NCBI GenBank assembly: GCA_026387935.1
Contig: JAPLKU010000020.1
Coordinates: 48,750-112,749, forward strand
Length of the DNA: 64,000 nt
Reading direction: 5' to 3'
DNA from: Gemmatimonadota bacterium
GTDB taxonomy: Bacteria; Gemmatimonadota; Gemmatimonadetes; Gemmatimonadales; Gemmatimonadaceae
Position 1 is the first letter of the stretch; each line of letters begins with the position of its first letter. Shown here piece after piece: positions 28,206 through 38,240 of this stretch. The position numbers and the translations under genes are program-made. The notes beneath the pieces were generated by a model. It saw only the letters and a list, made by a program, of their open reading frames with translations. It did not search any database and was not told the origin of the DNA.

Positions 28206-31200
28206 CTAAAACCGCCAGAGGCGGAAGAGATCCACGCCAAGCTGGCGCGGCGTCGGCGCAAACCCGCGCGCGCTGGCATCGTCACGGCAGAAGAGCGCGC
28301 TGGTCGGCGGCTCCAGCCCCAGCGACACGAGGTAGCCGTTGGAAAACCGATAGTCGACCTTGGCGCCGAAGGTGTCGCCAATCGCCGCCGAATTGGAGGC
28401 GCCGCCGCCGTCAACGAATCTCGACACCGGGCACAGCCCGGCGTCGAGCCGCACAAACCACTTCTCGCTCAACTGCTTCGCGCAGTTGAATCGCGTGCCC
28501 TGGAGGACCTTCCCGCCCACATCGCGTACGCCACTGCCATACGCATCCAGACCCGTGGTCGAGAGCTGTACGTCATCGCAGAGTCCGCCGGACGCTTTGC
28601 CACCGAGGTAGCTGCCCACGCTCGCGAGCAAGGCACGCCCTGCCGTCGAGCTGTAGCTGTTCCCGTTGTTCCCGCCGCCGATTTCACTGCTGGGTCCGCC
28701 CGTGGCGAGGTAGCTCACGAGGTCGGCGGTGTTCACGCGGGCAGAGTCGGGCGTTGAAAGTTCAAGGGTCGGCGAGAGGCGCGTCCCGCCGATGCGCACC
28801 CGCACGCGCACGTCGGGGCGGGCACCCTGCTGGGCCACCTGACGCACGACGTAGCCGGCGTTGATGTTCAACGCCGCATTGAGATCGGGGTCGCCGTAGA
28901 AGCGCACGTCACCGCTCTCAACGTTGAAGGTGCGCTGCACCGGACCGAGGTTCAGGCGATACGTCCCGCGCACCGTTTGCAGCGGACCTTCGAGCACCAG
29001 CTGCGAACGGCCGGCATTGGCGCCGCGCTGGACGCGCGCGCTCGTGACGGTCACGAACCCGCCGAGGTTGATGTTCGCCTCTTCCGATCGCAACCAGACA
29101 TCGGAGCCCATCCGCACTGTCAGGTTCCGCACTGTGAGGTTGTTCATCAACACGGTGTCGCTCGCCGCAAGCACCCCGTGATCAATGAGCGCAGTGGTGT
29201 CGACCACCCGAAGGAAGTTCGGGTCGTCGAGCGAGATCACGCGCTTTTGATACAGCTCTGGAAGGCGGATTTCACCGCGGTCTACCGTGAATCCCCCCGT
29301 AAGCGACGACACGGTGCGGCGACCGTTGAGCTGCAGGTTGCCGGTCACATCAAAATCAGCGACACGCGGATCGTTCAGCACGTTGAATCGCTGCGCCTCC
29401 AACTGGAGGCCGAAGGAACCATCGTTCACTTCGCGAATGCTGATCCCGCCCGTGATTGTCGCGAGCGAGGTGCGGTCGGTCGCGCTGCGCGCGGCAATGC
29501 GCCGCACGGCAATGCTGTCGCCAAGAAATCCAATATCCGCATCCAGCCCTTCGATGCGCGCGAGGCCCATCTGGCGAATCGCCAGCGAGCCGCCGCTCAC
29601 CGACAGTGAGCCAGTCGCGCGTGGATGTTTCCAGGTGCCGGCCAAGTCGAGCTCCATTCGCAACTGCCCTTTGGCTTCGCGCACGGAGGGGAAGAAGGTC
29701 TGCAGCAAGCCGAGACCGGCGCTGTCAGTGCGGATATGCGCGACGAGGGGCTCTTCGATCAGTCGCTGCCCCTCTGGTTCGAAGGCGAGGTCAATCGGCA
29801 GGGCGGCGTCGGCGTGCAGTGCGGACACGCCGTTCTTGCTCATCGCGAGCGCGGCGGTGAGCCGTCGTTCCGCATAGCGTCCGTCCGCTTCCACGTCGCC
29901 GAGCTCGAAGCCGGCGAGACGGGCCGACCGCAGTGCACCGGTGAAAAAAAGATCCGGACGGGCGCGGGTACCGCGCAGATCGGCGCGCATCGACGCGCGT
30001 CCGGCCATCGGTTCGCGGGTCTGGATCAGTTCACCAACATCGGCCAGCGGCACGGTGTCGGCGCGGAAGGTCACACCGATCGTGTCGAGCGTACTGGCGC
30101 GGCCGGCGGCGTACACGCGGCCACCGCGCACGCCTGTGAGAATGAGCGTGTCGAGCCGGAATCCGCGCGCATCAAACGTGAGGTGCGCCGGCCGCGAAAG
30201 TGACCAAAGGTTTTGCGAGGTGCGCGCCCAGAGGCTGTCGAGGCGCACAAGCGTTGTGTCGCCGACCCGGCGCACATCGGCGAGCGCGCGCGCACGGACG
30301 CCAGACGGCGCGGTGAACTGCGCTGTCGTGCGCGCCTGCCAGCCGCCAAGCAGGTCCGCGCGAATCACTCCGTCGTTGAACACGGCTGTGCCCGAGCGGA
30401 GTGCATCAAACCGCAACGTGACGGCACCGGTGGCCGAGTCCGGCAGCGCCGACAACGCCACCGTGCCGCGAATCGATCGCGCCGTCGTGGAGCGGAGACG
30501 CAGGCCGGCGCCGTCCACCGTGGCGTCGAGCGCATACCGCCCGGTGTGGCCGGTGAGCACGCCAGTCGCGCGCAGCGTCCCCGCGAGCGAGTCCGCCACC
30601 GCCTGCATCGTGGCCTCGCGGGCGAGGTAGCGCCTCAGCCCGCCGAGCGAATCAGCCGTGAACAGGAACCGCAGCGTGTCGCTCACCGCTGCCGTGAGGC
30701 CGAGCGCGCCACGGGCCGTAAGTTCCCCGGCCGTGCTTTCTACCCGTGCCGAATCCACGTAGACGCGTCCGAGCCCGAAGTGCACTGCCGTCCGGCCACG
30801 GAACACCCTGATGCTGTCGATCAGGGAGCGGTCGGCAACGAACTGTGCCGTCCCGGTCATGTTCTCGAGCGAATCGCCGGCAACGTCAAACGCGAAGCGA
30901 CCGTCGAGCGCCGTTTGCACGTTGCCGGGTTTTTCGAGGGCGCGACGCAGGTCGAAGCCGGCGACCGAGCCGCGCGCCACGCCACGATAGCCCGGCGCGT
31001 AGGCGTCGAAGCGCCCGTCAAGCTGCACGCGGCCGCCCTCGCCGACCAAGTCGGTCGACAGTTCAAAATCGGAGATCGTGCCCACCACCCGAAGCGGACC
31101 GCGATACTCCCCGCGCAGCGGCAGCATCGGATAGGACTTCGCGACGGTCGTGGTCGAGAGCGGCAGCGCGGTGGACGTGACGTCGAACGACAGGAAATTT

Positions 31201-32777
31201 TCCCCGAGCGTCGCGCGCCCGCTCCCGCGGAACCGCGACGGAGGCGCATCGTCGCCGTCCGTGTGCACCACATCGGCGTCGCGTACGCGAACGTCGGTCC
31301 AGATGGAATCGAGGGTGACCTGTCCGCTGACGAGTCCGTTCATTCGCGGAAAGGCCGCGTTCAGGAACTGCCCGGTGCGCAGGTCGAAGTGGTCCACGTC
31401 CATCTGAAATCCGTGGAACTTCGTATTGCCGGGGAAGAGAATGTCGAGTTCGCCATGGCCCGTGCCCTTCGCGGTCGCGCCGGGCACGTTGCGATCGGCG
31501 AACGCGAGATCGGCACGTTCCACCTGGAACCGGTTCACTGGCCCGCCGCTCGCCTTCAGCGTGCCGCTCACGAGGCCGCGCCAGGGGTATGGGAACGGCC
31601 GGCCGTTGAGCGTTTCAAAAAGCGAAAAATCCGCCGGCGCGAGCACGAGATTCACATTCCGAACTTCGAGCACCGGCCCGCCAACGCCGTACGTCATATC
31701 GCCGCGCAGATGTGACCCGTTGCTGCGGAGGTCCATCTCGGTGATCACGTAGTCGATCAAGTCGGGATTGGCGCGCGACTTGATATGCAGCTTCATCGAC
31801 CCGCCGCCGGAAACGGGCAGCGTCGGATAAATCCAGTGAATGTCGGCGAGCGCCGTGGAATCACTCTTCACTCGCACATCCCAGAACATGTTGCCGGTCG
31901 GCCATTCGACCTTTCCCACGGCGGCGCCCACTGAGTGCGGAAGTGTGAATCGCGGTGTGTCGAACCAAACGGTGTCACCACGCCAGAGCGCCGTGCCGCG
32001 CAGTTTCTTGATGTCAAACGGCGGCACTGTTTCATTCACGTTCATCTCGGCGATGTCGAACTGTCGCCCAGTGCTGTCCGGGTGGCGGAACCGGAGGCGG
32101 GTAATGAGGCCGCCGATGTGGGCCCAGCGCCAGGTCTTTTGAAATCCTTGGTGCCCACGCAGCGCCACGCGCCGAATGTCCTCGCGCAGGTCGGCGAGGT
32201 TCGCCACGATGGCACTGTCGCGCCGCGGTCCCTTCAGGGAATCGTCAGGGTTCCACGGTTTGGTCAGCTGCACTTCGCCGCCTTGCATCCGGATGTTGTG
32301 CAGCACAATCAACGAGCCAAACGTGCCGCGCGGCCGCAGAATCATGGGTTGCGCCGACTCGTCCTCGACCGGGAAAATCTTTCGGAAGTTCCATTGGCCG
32401 TCGAGTTCGCGCCGCACGACCATCAGTGGATTCCGAATGTCAACCGCGCGAAACACGAAGCGGCCATCGAGCAGATCGCGCGGATCGTAGCGCAGCGAGA
32501 GCGGGCCGCTCGCGATGTACACCGAATCGTCGGGGTCGCGAAGCTCGAGGGAATCCACCGTGAGGTCCGTCAGAAAACTTCCCGAGATCCGACCGATGTG
32601 GAGCCGGCCATGCAGGCCGCTGTTCGCCAAGCCAGACACGCGACCGCGGATCCACTCACGCCCGCCGTCGCTCTGCGTCGCCGCGACCAGTCCGCCAACC
32701 ACACCCGCGCTGATGAGGACCATCATCAGCGCGCTCACGACGACGAGCAGTTGGCGGCGGCCCATCCCGATTCCCAT
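28206..32777 (-). CDS. tamB: TamB-like (DUF490) translocation and assembly protein
   Basis: 1523 residues. One N-terminal transmembrane helix (about 8-32, LLVVVSALMMVLISAGVVGG) anchors it in the inner membrane; the rest is a long periplasmic beta-rich AsmA/TamB rod with many repeated short strands, ending in the conserved DUF490/TamB domain (about 1150-1523) with YRLNLGPVQRTFNVESGDV and the final LGVDLFRLWRF. TamB with TamA links inner and outer membranes, and TamB-like proteins also serve in phospholipid transport. I chose ATG at 32777, right after the tamA stop. The kinase remnant begins at the very next base after the stop. Confidence 0.9.
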   Translation of the reverse strand: MGIGMGRRQLLVVVSALMMVLISAGVVGGLVAATQSDGGREWIRGRVSGLANSGLHGRLHIGRISGSFLTDLTVDSLELRDPDDSVYIASGPLSLRYDPRDLLDGRFVFRAVDIRNPLMVVRRELDGQWNFRKIFPVEDESAQPMILRPRGTFGSLIVLHNIRMQGGEVQLTKPWNPDDSLKGPRRDSAIVANLADLREDIRRVALRGHQGFQKTWRWAHIGGLITRLRFRHPDSTGRQFDIAEMNVNETVPPFDIKKLRGTALWRGDTVWFDTPRFTLPHSVGAAVGKVEWPTGNMFWDVRVKSDSTALADIHWIYPTLPVSGGGSMKLHIKSRANPDLIDYVITEMDLRSNGSHLRGDMTYGVGGPVLEVRNVNLVLAPADFSLFETLNGRPFPYPWRGLVSGTLKASGGPVNRFQVERADLAFADRNVPGATAKGTGHGELDILFPGNTKFHGFQMDVDHFDLRTGQFLNAAFPRMNGLVSGQVTLDSIWTDVRVRDADVVHTDGDDAPPSRFRGSGRATLGENFLSFDVTSTALPLSTTTVAKSYPMLPLRGEYRGPLRVVGTISDFELSTDLVGEGGRVQLDGRFDAYAPGYRGVARGSVAGFDLRRALEKPGNVQTALDGRFAFDVAGDSLENMTGTAQFVADRSLIDSIRVFRGRTAVHFGLGRVYVDSARVESTAGELTARGALGLTAAVSDTLRFLFTADSLGGLRRYLAREATMQAVADSLAGTLRATGVLTGHTGRYALDATVDGAGLRLRSTTARSIRGTVALSALPDSATGAVTLRFDALRSGTAVFNDGVIRADLLGGWQARTTAQFTAPSGVRARALADVRRVGDTTLVRLDSLWARTSQNLWSLSRPAHLTFDARGFRLDTLILTGVRGGRVYAAGRASTLDTIGVTFRADTVPLADVGELIQTREPMAGRASMRADLRGTRARPDLFFTGALRSARLAGFELGDVEADGRYAERRLTAALAMSKNGVSALHADAALPIDLAFEPEGQRLIEEPLVAHIRTDSAGLGLLQTFFPSVREAKGQLRMELDLAGTWKHPRATGSLSVSGGSLAIRQMGLARIEGLDADIGFLGDSIAVRRIAARSATDRTSLATITGGISIREVNDGSFGLQLEAQRFNVLNDPRVADFDVTGNLQLNGRRTVSSLTGGFTVDRGEIRLPELYQKRVISLDDPNFLRVVDTTALIDHGVLAASDTVLMNNLTVRNLTVRMGSDVWLRSEEANINLGGFVTVTSARVQRGANAGRSQLVLEGPLQTVRGTYRLNLGPVQRTFNVESGDVRFYGDPDLNAALNINAGYVVRQVAQQGARPDVRVRVRIGGTRLSPTLELSTPDSARVNTADLVSYLATGGPSSEIGGGNNGNSYSSTAGRALLASVGSYLGGKASGGLCDDVQLSTTGLDAYGSGVRDVGGKVLQGTRFNCAKQLSEKWFVRLDAGLCPVSRFVDGGGASNSAAIGDTFGAKVDYRFSNGYLVSLGLEPPTSALFCRDDASARGFAPTPRQLGVDLFRLWRF

Positions 32778-32779
32778 CG

Positions 32780-35044
32780 CTAGAACGCCTGCCCGATGGA
32801 GATGCTCGGCTGCAACCGGCGCAGGAACGACGACTCGCGGGGCGGCAGGAACGAACCAGGACACGAGCCCGACGCCTGCGACGATTGCCCGCCCGCCGCG
32901 GTGGTGACACGCAACGTGTTTCCCGGGCTCACGCAGAGCAGGGCGCCGCCGACCTTCACGGGCGTGTCGAAGTACGCGGCACCGGCAGGGCGTTGGTAGG
33001 GGTTGTAGGCGAGATCAAGGCGAATGAACCCAATGATCGTCTTCACGCGAACTCCCGCGCCCGGCGTCCAACGCATCGCGCTGAACCCAAGGCTCGCGCC
33101 AGGCGCACCGCGATTCCAGACCTCACCCACGTCGGCGAATGCGGTCCACTGCAGTAAATCAGGCAGCACCAAACTGCGGAACCGCGCTTCGAGATTTGCA
33201 ACGAGCATCGCGTTTCCGCCCGTTGGCACGGTGCGTTCGCCAGGCGCGTTGTCACGCGCGCGGAAGTAGACGGTGTCTGCCGGATTTGACGGACTGCCGC
33301 CGCGCGTGCCATTTGCGCGCACGGTGTCGTACGCCGACGCGATGTAGACCGCCGGGCCAAGTTGATTCTGCGGAAAGCCCCGCACCGTCGTGGGTCCACC
33401 CGCAAAGAGACGTTCCTGCGGCGGCACGTAGAGCGCCGCGTTCGTGAACGCGAGGCTGGATCCGACTACCGCGCCAACTCGCAGCCGCGCGGCGAGCACG
33501 ATGTCGGCGGTGAACGGACGGTACAACGCCCCGTCGAACAGCGCCTTGGTGAATTGCAGCGCGCGGTCGCTTCCCGTGTACATGCCGGCCGTGCGCAGCT
33601 CCAGGCGGAGGGCGCTCCCCCGCGAGGGACTGACCGGACTGTCGCCCGTCTCGCGGGTGAACGCGACGCTCGCCACCGCCAGCCGCTGTGCGCGGCTGAA
33701 CGCATCACGGTCTGCCTGCTCGCACTGCTGGAATACCGCGCAGAGTAGCGCCGGCTGCGCCTCCGTGCGCCCGTACTCGACCGAATAGCCGAAGGCTTGC
33801 ATCGTCCGGCCCAGCGTGCGCGCGAACGACAACGCGCTGCCGATCGGGGTCGTCCGCAGGAACGCGTTGTACTCCGACCGGCGCTCGCTATACAGGGTCA
33901 CCGATGGTGCAAACTCACGGAACACGGCTTGACGCGACGCCGAGACGCCGACGTAGTAGTTCAGATCCTTGCTGTACGGATCGGCTTTCGCCTGCGGGCA
34001 GAGCGGCGCCGCACTCGCAAAGGGTTCACTGACGCCGATCTTCGACACACGCGTGTTGATGTCCAGTCTCGCTGCGCCGCCGAGAAAGTTGTACTGCGTC
34101 ACGTCGCCCCTCGCGCGGAAACAGTCGAGCGTGCCGTAGCCTACAGCCGCGCTCGCGGCGCGCATGAACCCTTCGGCAAGATCCAGCGTCACCCCAACCC
34201 GTCCTGAATCGACGCTCGCCCCGGCCGTGTCGGTCCGCACGCTTACCTGGTCGTACGCCTCGGTCTGGTACAGGGAGCGCTTCGCGCGTTCCAGGCGTTC
34301 CTCACTGTAGAGGTCGCCATCGGCAATGCCCGACACACGCCGTACGGCCCGGTTGTCGAGTCCTTGGGGGGCGCCGGCCCGCGGCGTCACCACAATCCGC
34401 AGCGGCCCAACGTTCACACGGCGTCCGGACTGCACGACGAATCGGACGGTCGCGGTGTGCGCGGCCGCGTGGGTGTCGTAGCCGACGAATACTTCGGCCG
34501 CCGGGTATCCGCCGTTGCGCAGCCGTCGCGACAGCGAATCGCGAGACTCTTGCATCGCGTACTTGTCGAAGGGTTGTCCACGAGCCGACGCGAGCCCTGC
34601 GAGGAGGGCGTCACGCGACTCGACGGCGTCCAGGCCCTCAATCACCATATCCGAAATGAGCACCGGCGCGCCTTCCGTGATCCGAAAGTCGATCGCCACC
34701 TGTTTCGCGCCGACGGGGGTTACCAGTGTGTCCACCGTCGCCGCCACATAGCCATGATTGCGATAGAACAGAATCAACCGGAGTGCGTCGAGCGCGAATT
34801 GCGACCGGTCGAGACAACGCGCTTTGCCAAAAACACGAAGCTTGCGCCGCGCCCACGACGAGGGAGTCGTGACGATACCGGCGGCGAGCGTCGCTTCAGT
34901 GAATGCCTGATTCCCGGAGAAGCGCAGCGCCATCACCTCGAAATCACCAGGATCGCACGTCAATTCCTGCGCGGCGGCAGCGGCCGGCCACGCCAGGAGC
35001 GCGACGCAGGCCACGAACCGCGCAACCCGGAAGGCTCGGATCAA
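32780..35044 (-). CDS. tamA: TamA/BamA-like Omp85 outer-membrane protein
   Basis: 754 residues. Signal peptide (1-25, ending AAAAQ), three or so POTRA domains (about 30-300), and a 16-strand-type barrel with the Omp85 loop-6 motif in FAGGPTTVRGFPQNQLG. It ends SISIGQAF, with the terminal Phe of the barrel signal. The start is a TTG at 35042-35044, overlapping the reductase stop. Adjacent tamB makes TamA the best name; BamA is possible, since some phyla place a BamA-type protein with TamB. Confidence 0.88.
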   Translation of the reverse strand: MIRAFRVARFVACVALLAWPAAAAAQELTCDPGDFEVMALRFSGNQAFTEATLAAGIVTTPSSWARRKLRVFGKARCLDRSQFALDALRLILFYRNHGYVAATVDTLVTPVGAKQVAIDFRITEGAPVLISDMVIEGLDAVESRDALLAGLASARGQPFDKYAMQESRDSLSRRLRNGGYPAAEVFVGYDTHAAAHTATVRFVVQSGRRVNVGPLRIVVTPRAGAPQGLDNRAVRRVSGIADGDLYSEERLERAKRSLYQTEAYDQVSVRTDTAGASVDSGRVGVTLDLAEGFMRAASAAVGYGTLDCFRARGDVTQYNFLGGAARLDINTRVSKIGVSEPFASAAPLCPQAKADPYSKDLNYYVGVSASRQAVFREFAPSVTLYSERRSEYNAFLRTTPIGSALSFARTLGRTMQAFGYSVEYGRTEAQPALLCAVFQQCEQADRDAFSRAQRLAVASVAFTRETGDSPVSPSRGSALRLELRTAGMYTGSDRALQFTKALFDGALYRPFTADIVLAARLRVGAVVGSSLAFTNAALYVPPQERLFAGGPTTVRGFPQNQLGPAVYIASAYDTVRANGTRGGSPSNPADTVYFRARDNAPGERTVPTGGNAMLVANLEARFRSLVLPDLLQWTAFADVGEVWNRGAPGASLGFSAMRWTPGAGVRVKTIIGFIRLDLAYNPYQRPAGAAYFDTPVKVGGALLCVSPGNTLRVTTAAGGQSSQASGSCPGSFLPPRESSFLRRLQPSISIGQAF

Positions 35045-36057
35045 TCGTCCTTCTGCCCGAAAATGGCGAGGTTGGACGAATGCCCCGGATTGACCTTCTT
35101 CTCGGGGTAGATCCAGTGCACGGCCTGATTGACTGCGGTGCAGGCCTCCGCGAATCCAGTGGCGATGAGCTTCAGCTTGCCCGGATAGATCGTCACATCG
35201 CCGGCCGCCCAGATGCCCGTACGGCCGGTGTGCATCTCCGAGTTGACCGTGATCTCATCGTTGGCAATCTGCAGGCCCCACTCCGCCAGCGGACCGATAT
35301 CGCTCACAAATCCAAGCATCGGTAGTACGTGGTCGGCCTTTACGCGACGCGTCGTTTTCGTCTTCACGTCGCGCAGTTCGATTTCCGAGAGCTTGCCGCC
35401 GTCAGCGATCACATCATGCAGCTCGTGAAACGTGTGGATCGTTGTCTTGCCGGCCGCGGCCGCGACCTGCACCGACGCCACGGTCGCAGCGTGTGCGCGG
35501 AAGCGGTCGCTGCGATGCACGAGTGTCAGACTCGCCGCGCGCGGCGAGAGCTGGTCGGCCCAGTCGAACGCCGAATCGCCGCCGCCGATGATGACGACGT
35601 GCTTGCCGTCATACGCCGACGGGGCGCCGACCTGATACGAAATCCCCTTCCCTTCCCACGGAGCGGCCGCGGCCTGCGGCAGCTTTCGTGGCGCAAACGC
35701 GCCGATCCCGGCCGCGATGACAATGCTCCGCGTTGCGAAGCGATCGGTCTCGGTGATCAACTCGAGATGGCCATCGGTCTCGACGAGGCCCGTGACACGC
35801 TGGCCGCCGTGGAACGTGCCGCCGAACTGTATCGCTTGCTCATGCAGCGACTTGACGAGATCCTTCGCCAGGACCTTCGGAAAGCCACCGACATCGAAGA
35901 TGAATTTTTCGGGGTACAATGCCGTGAGTTGACCGCCCGGGTCCGGAAGGGCGTCAACGATTTGTGCGCTGGCGCCACGCATGCCAGCATAGAACAGGCC
36001 AAAAAGCCCGGTCGGCCCGCCGCCGATGATGGTGATGTCCCGGATGTCGTGCGCCAT
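35041..36057 (-). CDS. Ferredoxin-NADP+ reductase, thioredoxin-reductase type (YumC-like)
   Basis: 338 residues with two Rossmann sites: FAD-binding IIGGGPTGLFGLFYAGMRG near the N-terminus and NADPH-binding VVIIGGGDSAFDWA, plus the closing WAAGDVTIYPGKLKLIATGFAEA. The redox-active CxxC of thioredoxin reductase is absent at the NADPH domain (GGDSAFDWADQ continues without it), which separates this YumC-type ferredoxin-NADP reductase from true TrxB. I chose ATG at 36057. The gene is first in a run with tamA and tamB. Confidence 0.9.
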   Translation of the reverse strand: MAHDIRDITIIGGGPTGLFGLFYAGMRGASAQIVDALPDPGGQLTALYPEKFIFDVGGFPKVLAKDLVKSLHEQAIQFGGTFHGGQRVTGLVETDGHLELITETDRFATRSIVIAAGIGAFAPRKLPQAAAAPWEGKGISYQVGAPSAYDGKHVVIIGGGDSAFDWADQLSPRAASLTLVHRSDRFRAHAATVASVQVAAAAGKTTIHTFHELHDVIADGGKLSEIELRDVKTKTTRRVKADHVLPMLGFVSDIGPLAEWGLQIANDEITVNSEMHTGRTGIWAAGDVTIYPGKLKLIATGFAEACTAVNQAVHWIYPEKKVNPGHSSNLAIFGQKDD

Positions 36058-36115
36058 GGCTCCAAATTCGCCCTCGTAACCACGTCGGGCAACCTTTAAA
36101 ACAACTACGATTCCC

Positions 36116-36340
36116 ATGGCCGATATGACTGACAACACCCGCATGATCGAGTATGTGGGCCCAACGCCACGATGTTCGGGCTGGCACTCGACCAGTGGGC
36201 CGTAAAGCACGACTCCGTGGGTACACCGGAGAAGCTGCAGGCCCACCTCGCGCGCCTCTTCCCCACCACGTACAGCCGCGGTGGAAGCGCGAAAGAGCGG
36301 AGCCATGATCCAGATCCCCGAGTAAACTGCGTCGGCGACC
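36116..36340 (+). pseudogene. Possible frameshifted small gene, unknown
   Basis: In the roughly 300 bases between the reductase and the adenosyltransferase, an ATG at 36116 opens MADMTDNTRMIEYVGPTP and stops at about 36203, while another frame from 36172 continues MFGLALDQWAVKHDSVGTPE and QAHLARLFPTTYSRGG. Both have G/C-rich third positions, and removing one base near 36170 would join them into one 70-residue protein. TACGAT lies 4 bases before the ATG. No family recognised. Noise in GC-rich DNA is a fair alternative. Confidence 0.3.
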
Positions 36341-36355
36341 ACCGGCCCTTCCTGA

Positions 36356-36361
36356 TACTTT
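36356..36361 (+). promoter_or_regulatory. Putative -10 box of the adenosyltransferase
   Basis: TACTTT ends 6 bases before the GTG at 36368, consistent with a leaderless start. Confidence 0.4.
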
Positions 36362-36367
36362 TCTCCC

Positions 36368-36919
36368 GTGACTCTCAAGATCTACACCAAGACCGGCGAT
36401 GACGGCCGCACTGCACTCTTCGGCGGTGGCCGCGTCACGAAGGACGACATTCGAGTGTCGGCGTACGGTGACGTCGACGAGCTGAATGCCTTTATCGGCT
36501 CGGCGCGCGCCGCCGAGATGATGCCGCGAATCGACGAGGTGCTGGCGCCGGTACAGCGCGATCTCTTTGCGATTGGCGCCCTCCTGGCAACGCCGCACCC
36601 GGAAGAGCACAAGAAGCAACTCGAGAAAGCGCGGATCTCGGACAAACGCATCGCCCAACTCGAGCAGGCGATTGACGACGGCGAAGGAGAACTCATGCCG
36701 CTCAAGGCCTTCATCATGCCGGGCGGCACGCCAAAGGCGGCGGCACTTCATGTGGCCCGAACCGTCTGCCGGCGCGCCGAACGCGCCGTGGTCCGGCTTT
36801 CGCACACCACAGATGTACCGCCAATCGTGATCGTCTATCTGAATCGCCTTTCTGATCTCCTGTTCGTGCTCGCGCGCGTGGCTAACCACCGCGCCGGCGC
36901 CGGCGAAGTCACCTGGTAG
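36368..36919 (+). CDS. PduO-type cob(I)alamin adenosyltransferase
   Basis: 183-residue trimeric enzyme converting cob(I)alamin to adenosylcobalamin. The ATP-binding N-terminus YTKTGDDGRTALFGGGRV, SAYGDVDELNAFIG, the FIMPGG loop and the RRAERAVVRL and NRLSDLLFVLAR helices are all typical. Start is GTG at 36368. It implies use of B12-dependent enzymes; none are in the window. The following aroB frame overlaps or abuts its stop. Confidence 0.93.
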   Translation: MTLKIYTKTGDDGRTALFGGGRVTKDDIRVSAYGDVDELNAFIGSARAAEMMPRIDEVLAPVQRDLFAIGALLATPHPEEHKKQLEKARISDKRIAQLEQAIDDGEGELMPLKAFIMPGGTPKAAALHVARTVCRRAERAVVRLSHTTDVPPIVIVYLNRLSDLLFVLARVANHRAGAGEVTW

Positions 36920-38031
36920 GTTCCGCCTCGCGCGCGTCCGTCGAGCTGAAACTGCACGGCGCGCGCATCCTGATCGGCGCGGCGCTGACCGGCGCTGCCA
37001 CCGACGCCATCCGCGCGACGGCGGGCTCGCGGCGCATGGCCGTCATCAGCGATTCGAACGTGTCGCTGTTACATGCCGCACCGCTTGCGCGGGCACTCGC
37101 GGTGCCAGGCGACGACTGTTTTACCGTCCCGGCAGGCGAAGCGAGTAAGTCGCGCGCGGAGTGGGGCCGGCTGACTGACGCGATGCTCGCGCGCGGATTC
37201 GGACGCGACTCGGTTGTCATCGCGGTCGGCGGTGGCGTCGTTGGTGACCTCGCCGGATTTGTCGCCGCGACGTACATGCGCGGCGTACCGCTGGTGCAGG
37301 TGCCGACGTCGCTGCTGGCGATGATCGACGCGGCAATCGGTGGCAAGACCGGCGTGGACACGGCGGCCGGGAAAAATCTGGTGGGTGCGTTTCATCAACC
37401 GCTGCTGGTGGTGGTTGATCCCGAGGCGCTGCGCACGCTGCCCGCGGCACACCTGCGAAACGGATTGGCCGAGGCACTGAAGCACGCAGTGATCACGGGC
37501 CGCGCGGAGTTTGATTGGTTCGTCGCGAATGCCGCGGCCATGGTGCGCTCGAGCGGGCCTGACGCCGCCATCATCGCGGAATTGGTCGAGCGGAACGTGG
37601 CGATCAAGGCATCGGTCGTGGCGCGCGATGAGCGGGAAAATGGAATCCGGAAGTCGCTCAATTTCGGCCACACGATTGGCCACGCGATCGAAACGGTCGC
37701 GGGGTTTTCCATTCTCCACGGCGAATGTGTCGCGATCGGGATGCGCGTCGAGGCGATGATCGCCCAGGCGCTTGGCTTGGCCGGCACATCGCTGGTGCCC
37801 GAACTCGAGCAGGCACTGTGCGCGCTGCAACTTCCGCTGCGCCCCACCGCCGCGATGCGCGCGGACGACGTGCTCGCCGCAACACGCAGCGACAAAAAGG
37901 CGCGCGCGGGCACCGTGGAATACGCGCTGGTACGTGAGATCGGAGCCGTCGCCGGAAGCGAGCACTCATACGGCACGCGCGTCGCCGACGACGTGGTACT
38001 TGCGGCACTCGCGAACGCACTCAACGCCTAG
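36913..38031 (+). CDS. aroB: 3-Dehydroquinate synthase, start codon unresolved
   Basis: AroB converts DAHP to 3-dehydroquinate in the shikimate pathway. Conserved blocks are VVIAVGGGVVGDLAGFVAAT, the metal-site ERENGIRKSLNFGHTIGHAIE and LHGECVAIGM, and QVPTSLLAMIDAAIGGKTGV. The family N-terminal strand is present upstream of the first ATG (37036) as VELKLHGARILIGAAL, but that frame has no ATG, GTG or TTG before the cobalamin gene; only CTG at 36913, 36946 or 36952. I give 36913 as the outer limit. A start at 37036 would remove about 30 conserved residues. The enzyme call itself is firm. Confidence 0.88.
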   Translation: MVGSASRASVELKLHGARILIGAALTGAATDAIRATAGSRRMAVISDSNVSLLHAAPLARALAVPGDDCFTVPAGEASKSRAEWGRLTDAMLARGFGRDSVVIAVGGGVVGDLAGFVAATYMRGVPLVQVPTSLLAMIDAAIGGKTGVDTAAGKNLVGAFHQPLLVVVDPEALRTLPAAHLRNGLAEALKHAVITGRAEFDWFVANAAAMVRSSGPDAAIIAELVERNVAIKASVVARDERENGIRKSLNFGHTIGHAIETVAGFSILHGECVAIGMRVEAMIAQALGLAGTSLVPELEQALCALQLPLRPTAAMRADDVLAATRSDKKARAGTVEYALVREIGAVAGSEHSYGTRVADDVVLAALANALNA

Positions 38032-38113
38032 CGTTCGCACGCCGTTCAGCCCGGGGTATACTCGGCATCCAGCGACAATAGTTACCGGGAATGCGATTGC
38101 GTCATATTTGTGA

Positions 38114-38119
38114 TATAAT
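38114..38119 (+). promoter_or_regulatory. TATAAT box in the long leader of the sigma gene
   Basis: A perfect TATAAT, flanked by the inverted pair TGCGATT (38092-38098) and AATCGCA (38117-38123). No -35 at 17 bases. It may be the distal promoter of the sigma factor gene. Confidence 0.4.
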
Positions 38120-38193
38120 CGCAACCTGTTACCCAACAACGTGTTACGGCTCCGTTTCACCCAATTCCCGATGGGCGGCATGCGACTTGGGTG

Positions 38194-38222
38194 TTGACCG
38201 AATCCGGACCCGTACATAACCT
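38194..38222 (+). promoter_or_regulatory. Putative proximal promoter of the sigma gene
   Basis: TTGACC (38194-38199) and TAACCT (38217-38222) have 17-base spacing, about 105 bases before the ATG. Confidence 0.4.
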
Positions 38223-38240
38223 GCTCGTCCTTGCTCGTCC

